Positions 60,273 through 64,000 of a stretch of DNA of 64,000 nucleotides are shown piece after piece. The number at the start of each line of letters is the position of its first letter. Positions within the stretch are counted from its first letter, which is position 1. The translations under genes and the position numbers were made by a program. Source of the stretch: Streptomyces hundungensis (GTDB lineage: Bacteria > Actinomycetota > Actinomycetes > Streptomycetales > Streptomycetaceae); NCBI RefSeq assembly GCF_003627815.1, contig NZ_CP032698.1:1798001-1862000 (forward strand). The letters run 5' to 3'. The notes below the pieces were generated by a model. The model was given only the letters and a program-made list of their open reading frames with translations, searched no databases and was not told the DNA's origin.

Positions 60273-61282
60273 CGCGTCCCCCGGTTCGTGTACGCCTCCA
60301 GCTCGGCGGCCTGGTCCTTGGTGATGATCTGCGGTCCGGTCAGCACCGGGAGCCCGCCGCCGAGCACGTCGGCGTTGTACTTGTAGAGCCAGAGCAGGTC
60401 GACGGCCTCGTACCCCTGGAGGTAGGGCTGCTGGTCGACGGCGAAGCCGAGGGTGCCGGACTTCAGGGCCGCGGCCACCTTGGCGTTGAGGTCGAAGGTG
60501 TCGATCTCGGCGGAGCTGCCGGCCGACTGCTTGGCCTTGACTGCGGTGTCGGCGAACGGCGCGCCGAGGGTGACGACGGCGTCGATGGAGGGGTCCGCCT
60601 GGAGCTTGGCCTCGATGGAGGACTGCACGTCGGGCATGCTGGTGCCGGTGACGTAGAGGTTCTGCACCTCGCCCTTGAAGGACTTCTTGGTGCCCGCACA
60701 GCGCTGTTCGTGACCGACGTTGCCCTGCTCGTGCAGGACGCAGAGCGCCTTCTTGCGGCCCCGCTTGGTGAGCTCCTCGCCGACGGCCTCGCCCGCGATG
60801 GTCTCGTCCTGGCCGATGTGGGTGAGCGCCCCGAACTCCTTGGACTTCTCCGAGCCCGAGTTCACGGTGATCACCGGGATGCCGGCCTTCTCCGCCTTGG
60901 CGACGACGTCCTTGAGCGCGTCCGGCTTGGCGAGCGTGACGATCAGCCCGTCGACCTTCTGGTCGATGGCGGCCTGGACGAACTGGGCCTGCTGCTGGCC
61001 CTGGTCGCTGTGCGAGTAGAGGAAGTCGATGTTGTCCTTGGTCGCGGCCTGCTTGGCGCCGCTCTGGACGATGTCCCAGAACGTGTCGCCATCGCCCGAG
61101 TGGGTGACCATCGCGATCTTCCAGCGGGGCGTGTCCACCGCGGCCCTGCCCTGGGCCTGCGCGGACTTGCGCGCGTCCTCGGCGCGCTTGCCGCCGGTGC
61201 TGCTGCACCCCGCCAAGGAGGCCCCGAGCACCGCTGCCAGCACCGCGCCCATGACGCGTACCCCTGTCCCAACCCTTGCCAC
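60269..61282 (-). CDS. Sugar-binding lipoprotein 1 (CUT2 type)
   Basis: 337 residues. Lipobox [10 protein letters not shown]; Peripla_BP_4 fold with [32 protein letters not shown] and [15 protein letters not shown] 61282 is chosen because it supplies the Arg-rich signal n-region; ATG 61252 is an alternative. About 60-65% identical by eye to the next gene. Confidence 0.9.
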   Translation of the reverse strand: MARVGTGVRVMGAVLAAVLGASLAGCSSTGGKRAEDARKSAQAQGRAAVDTPRWKIAMVTHSGDGDTFWDIVQSGAKQAATKDNIDFLYSHSDQGQQQAQFVQAAIDQKVDGLIVTLAKPDALKDVVAKAEKAGIPVITVNSGSEKSKEFGALTHIGQDETIAGEAVGEELTKRGRKKALCVLHEQGNVGHEQRCAGTKKSFKGEVQNLYVTGTSMPDVQSSIEAKLQADPSIDAVVTLGAPFADTAVKAKQSAGSSAEIDTFDLNAKVAAALKSGTLGFAVDQQPYLQGYEAVDLLWLYKYNADVLGGGLPVLTGPQIITKDQAAELEAYTNRGTR

Positions 61283-61380
61283 GACGCCGTGCCCTTCTTG
61301 CTGTACCACCGGGTGCCGCCGGGGCTGGTTCAGGCCTGCCCCGGCCGCCCAAGTATGGGTCACGCCGAGCCCGCGGGGGA

Positions 61381-62385
61381 TCATCGGGTACCGCGGGCGG
61401 TGTACTTCTCCAGCGTGGGCACGTCCTTCGCGGTGACGATCGCGGGGCCGGTCAGGACCGGCCTGCCACCGCCGATGACATCGCCGTTGGTCTTGTTCAG
61501 CCACAGCTCGTCCACCGCGAGATAGCCCTGGAGATAGGGCTGTTGGTCGACGGCGAAGCCGATCTGTGACGCCTTGAACTGCTTGATGACGGCCGCGTTC
61601 AGGTCGAAGGTGTCGATCTCCGCCGAGCTGCCCGCGTCCGCCTTCGCCTGGACCGCGGCCGCCGCCATCGGCGCGCCGAGCGTGACCACCGCGTCGATGT
61701 CCTTGACCGACTGGAGCTTCGCCTCGACGGAGGAGGTGGAGGCGGGCGTGTTGGTGCCGTCCACGTTCAGGTTCTCGACGCTGCCCGCGAAGGTCTTCCG
61801 CACCCCGGCGCAGCGCTGTTCGAGCGAGACGTTGCCCTGCTCGTGGATGACGCAGAGGACCTTCTTGCGGCCCCGCTTGGTGAGTTCGTCCCCGACCGCC
61901 TCGCCGGCGACGCCCTCGTCCTGGCCGATGTGGCCGAGCGCGCCGAGTGCCTTCGAGGAGTCGGCGCCGGAGTTGATGGTGACGACGGGTACCCCGGCGG
62001 CGACGGCCTTCTTGACGACGTCCTTGAGGGCCTCGGGTTTGGCGAGCGTGACGATGAGCCCGTCCACCTTCTGGTCGATGGCCGCCTGCACCAGCTGCGC
62101 CTGCTGCTGCCCCTCCTTGTTCGCCGAGTACAGGAAGTCGACGTTGTCCTTGGCCGCGGCCTGTTTCGCGCCGCTCTGGACGATGTCCCAGAACGTGTCG
62201 CCCTCGCCGGAGTGGGTCACCATCGCGATCTTGAGGCGGGGGGTGGATACCGCCTGGCCGCCGCTGGCCGGCGCGGAGCCCCTGTCCTCGGAGGACTTGC
62301 CGCCCGAACTGCTACATCCGCCGACCGTGAGCGCCAGTGCGGCGACGGCCACGGCCGCCGTGGTCGCCGTGCGGGGTGTGCGCAT
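61381..62385 (-). CDS. Sugar-binding lipoprotein 2 (tandem paralogue)
   Basis: 334 residues. Lipobox LTVGGCSSS; same fold and motifs ([31 protein letters not shown]). First gene of the transporter operon; an operator lies upstream. Pocket residues are largely shared with lipoprotein 1. Confidence 0.9.
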   Translation of the reverse strand: MRTPRTATTAAVAVAALALTVGGCSSSGGKSSEDRGSAPASGGQAVSTPRLKIAMVTHSGEGDTFWDIVQSGAKQAAAKDNVDFLYSANKEGQQQAQLVQAAIDQKVDGLIVTLAKPEALKDVVKKAVAAGVPVVTINSGADSSKALGALGHIGQDEGVAGEAVGDELTKRGRKKVLCVIHEQGNVSLEQRCAGVRKTFAGSVENLNVDGTNTPASTSSVEAKLQSVKDIDAVVTLGAPMAAAAVQAKADAGSSAEIDTFDLNAAVIKQFKASQIGFAVDQQPYLQGYLAVDELWLNKTNGDVIGGGRPVLTGPAIVTAKDVPTLEKYTARGTR

Positions 62386-62452
62386 GGGTTCCGCCTTCTG
62401 TCCCGGCCGCCCGGTTGCGGCCGTTGAGTTCTAGCGGCGGTTCCACGACACC

Positions 62453-62472
62453 GTCAATACTTTGTCCGAACA
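62453..62472 (-). promoter_or_regulatory. Operator copy 2 (GntR-type) before the binding-protein genes
   Basis: On the minus strand TGTTCGGACAAAGTATTGAC, closely matching the site at 63350-63370 (TGTCAGGACAAAGTCTTGAC). It is 68 bp upstream of lipoprotein 2. Confidence 0.6.
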
Positions 62473-62524
62473 TTCTTACGCGATGACGTCAGGGTGCCCC
62501 GCCACGTCGGCGCCGCTGCCGATC

Positions 62525-63298
62525 TCACGGCCGTACAAGCAGCTGGAACTCGAAGGAGTAGCGCGAGGCGCGGTAGATGTGCGAGCCGAACTCGACGGCG
62601 CGGCCCGTGTCGTCGAAGGTGGTGCGCTCCATGGTGAGCAGCGGCGCCCCCTCGGTCTCGGTCAGCAGATCGGCCTCCCGGGCGGTGGCCGCCCGCGCGC
62701 CCACCGTCTGGCGTGCGCTGTGCAGGGTGATGCCCGCGCCCCGCATCAGCCGGTAGAGCCCGGTGCCCTCCAGATACTCGGTGTCCAGCGGGAGCAGCCC
62801 GGCCGGCAGGTGGTTGCGCAGCCGGGCCATGGGCTCGCCGTGCGCGTACCGCAGCCGCTCCACCCGGTGTACGTCGCTGCCCTCGGGCACCCCGAGCGCG
62901 GCCGCGACTTCGGCGGTGGCCGGTTCCAGGTTGTTGCGCAGCACGGTGGTGGCGGGCTTCTGGCCGGCCGCCTCCAGGTCGTCGTAGAGGCTGCTCAGTT
63001 CGAGCGGGCGCTTGACCTGGCTGTGCACGACCTGGGTGCCCACCCCTCGGCGGCGCACCAGGAGCCCCTTGTCGACCAGGGCCTGGATGGCCTGACGGAC
63101 GGTGGGCCGGGACAGCCCGAGCCGTCCCGCCAGGTCGATCTCGTTGCCGAGGAGGCTGCCAGGCGTGAGGGTGCCCTTCTCGATGGCCGCCTCCAACTGC
63201 TGCGAGAGCTGGAAGTAGAGCGGGACCGGGCTGGTGCGGTCCACGCTGAGCTGGAGCGGCTTGGGGAAGTCCGGCACGGATCTGGGCTGCTTGGGCAC
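62525..63298 (-). CDS. GntR/HutC-family transcriptional regulator
   Basis: 257 residues. Winged-helix GntR domain (PLYFQLSQQLEAAIEKG, LAGRLGLSRPTVRQAIQ) and UTRA effector domain (residues 95-250). It probably represses this sugar operon and responds to its sugar. GTG start. Confidence 0.92.
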   Translation of the reverse strand: MPKQPRSVPDFPKPLQLSVDRTSPVPLYFQLSQQLEAAIEKGTLTPGSLLGNEIDLAGRLGLSRPTVRQAIQALVDKGLLVRRRGVGTQVVHSQVKRPLELSSLYDDLEAAGQKPATTVLRNNLEPATAEVAAALGVPEGSDVHRVERLRYAHGEPMARLRNHLPAGLLPLDTEYLEGTGLYRLMRGAGITLHSARQTVGARAATAREADLLTETEGAPLLTMERTTFDDTGRAVEFGSHIYRASRYSFEFQLLVRP

Positions 63299-63349
63299 GG
63301 GGCGAGCGTAGTGCGCGGGGGATGTTGACGGGAAGTCGTGAGGTTCGAT

Positions 63350-63370
63350 TGTCAGGACAAAGTCTTGACA
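63350..63370. promoter_or_regulatory. Operator copy 1 in the gntR/dehydrogenase intergenic region
   Basis: TGTCAGGAC-AAA-GTCTTGACA: 9-bp arms with one mismatch, 3-bp centre, lying between two divergent starts. Shared with operator copy 2. Confidence 0.65.
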
Positions 63371-63400
63371 GGATCGATCACCCCGGTCACGGTGTGCCCA

Positions 63401-64000
63401 TGCGTATCGCAGTGATCGGGACGGGACGGATCGGCGCCTTTCACGCGGGGGTTCTGGCCCGCCATCCGGAGGTCCACGAGCTGGTGGTCGCGGACGCCGA
63501 CGTGGCGCGGGCCGTCGAGGTCGCGGCGTTGACCGGCGCGACGGCGAAGGCCACCGTGCCGGAGGCGTTCGCCGGGGCGGACGCGGTGGTGATCGCTTCG
63601 GCGACCTCCGCCCACGCCGGGCTCATCGCGGCCGCGGCCCGGGCCGGGCTGCCCGTCTTCTGTGAGAAACCGGTCGCCCTGGACGTGCCGGGGACGCTGG
63701 CGGCGCTCCGCGCGGTCGAGGCGGCGGGCACCGAACTCCAGCTCGGCTTCATGCGCCGCTTCGACGCGGGCTACCGGCACGCCCGGGAGCTGCTGCGCTC
63801 GGGCCGGCTCGGCCGGCTGCACACCGTGCGGGCCGTGACCTCCGACCCGGCGCCGCCGCCCGCCGCCTATCTGCCGCTGTCCGGCGGGCTCTACCGGGAC
63901 TGTCTGGTCCACGACTTCGACATCGTGCGCTGGGTGACCGGCCGCGAGGTCATGGAGGTGTACGCGACGGGCTCGGACGCCGGGCCCGCGATGTTCCGCG
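63401..64000 (+). CDS. Gfo/Idh/MocA-family dehydrogenase, probable inositol 2-dehydrogenase (3' end outside window)
   Basis: Partial: first 200 codons. Rossmann motif MRIAVIGTGRIGAFHAGVL, catalytic EKPVALD and the FMRRFDAGYRHARELL segment typical of IolG-like proteins. ATG 63401 is 31 bp past the operator, divergent from gntR. Inositol as substrate is inferred from the family and from the neighbouring transporter. Confidence 0.85.

Overview
The window is about 64 kb of very GC-rich, actinobacterial DNA and almost certainly comes from a Streptomyces chromosome. The reasons are strong third-position GC bias, many GTG/TTG starts, ATGA/GTGA gene overlaps, a crotonyl-CoA carboxylase/reductase and ethylmalonyl-CoA mutase cluster, an F420-type oxidoreductase and the typical Streptomyces intergenic repeat 'GCGCAGTTCCCCGCGCCCCT'. 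Gene content resembles, from memory only, part of the right arm of the S. coelicolor chromosome.

Layout: 1-5.6 kb is an ethylmalonyl-CoA pathway operon (ccr 3' end, mutase, malyl-CoA lyase-type aldolase, MaoC hydratase, acyl-CoA dehydrogenase). 5.7-7.2 kb is psd-pssA (phosphatidylethanolamine synthesis), closed by a strong terminator. 7.3-8.0 kb is a 150-bp tandem repeat array. 8-16 kb holds an MFS exporter with a palindromic operator, glycerate kinase, a BCCT transporter, a NUDIX enzyme, an IS110-family insertion sequence and a sirtuin. 16-19.4 kb holds ogt and an Ada-AlkA fusion (alkylation repair), a second repeat array and a macrodomain protein coupled to an FAD oxidoreductase. 20.8-23.8 kb carries a nucleotidyltransferase, an inositol-phosphatase-family enzyme and a domain-permuted lipoate ligase. 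24.3-29 kb is a four-gene reductive-pyrimidine/hydantoin catabolic operon with an F420-type LLM oxidoreductase.

29-38 kb carries a degenerate HAD protein, XRE-NUDIX genes followed by a decayed reading frame, a 185-bp MITE, a second methionine aminopeptidase, a GH75 chitosanase, gamma-glutamyltransferase, a cytochrome P450 and small membrane proteins. 38-45.3 kb is a cell-envelope block: response regulator, sensor kinase and lipoprotein; femX-like and murJ; and an L,D-transpeptidase. The femX upstream region has a candidate PhoP box. 45.3-52.6 kb has an S15-peptidase remnant, a gluABCD-type amino-acid ABC operon, exonuclease III, an MBL-fold hydrolase and a PcaL-like fusion.

52.6-56.3 kb looks foreign: visibly lower GC, decayed lectin-like genes, and a secreted CAP-domain protein carrying seven nearly identical 49-residue repeats, predicted to form a seven-bladed propeller. 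This is the most unusual locus in the window. 56.5-64 kb is a sugar (probably inositol-type) uptake system: ROK kinase, ABC ATPase, permease, two tandem paralogous binding lipoproteins, a GntR/UTRA regulator and a Gfo/Idh dehydrogenase cut by the window end. Two matching operator sequences tie the regulator to the binding-protein promoter and to its own intergenic region.
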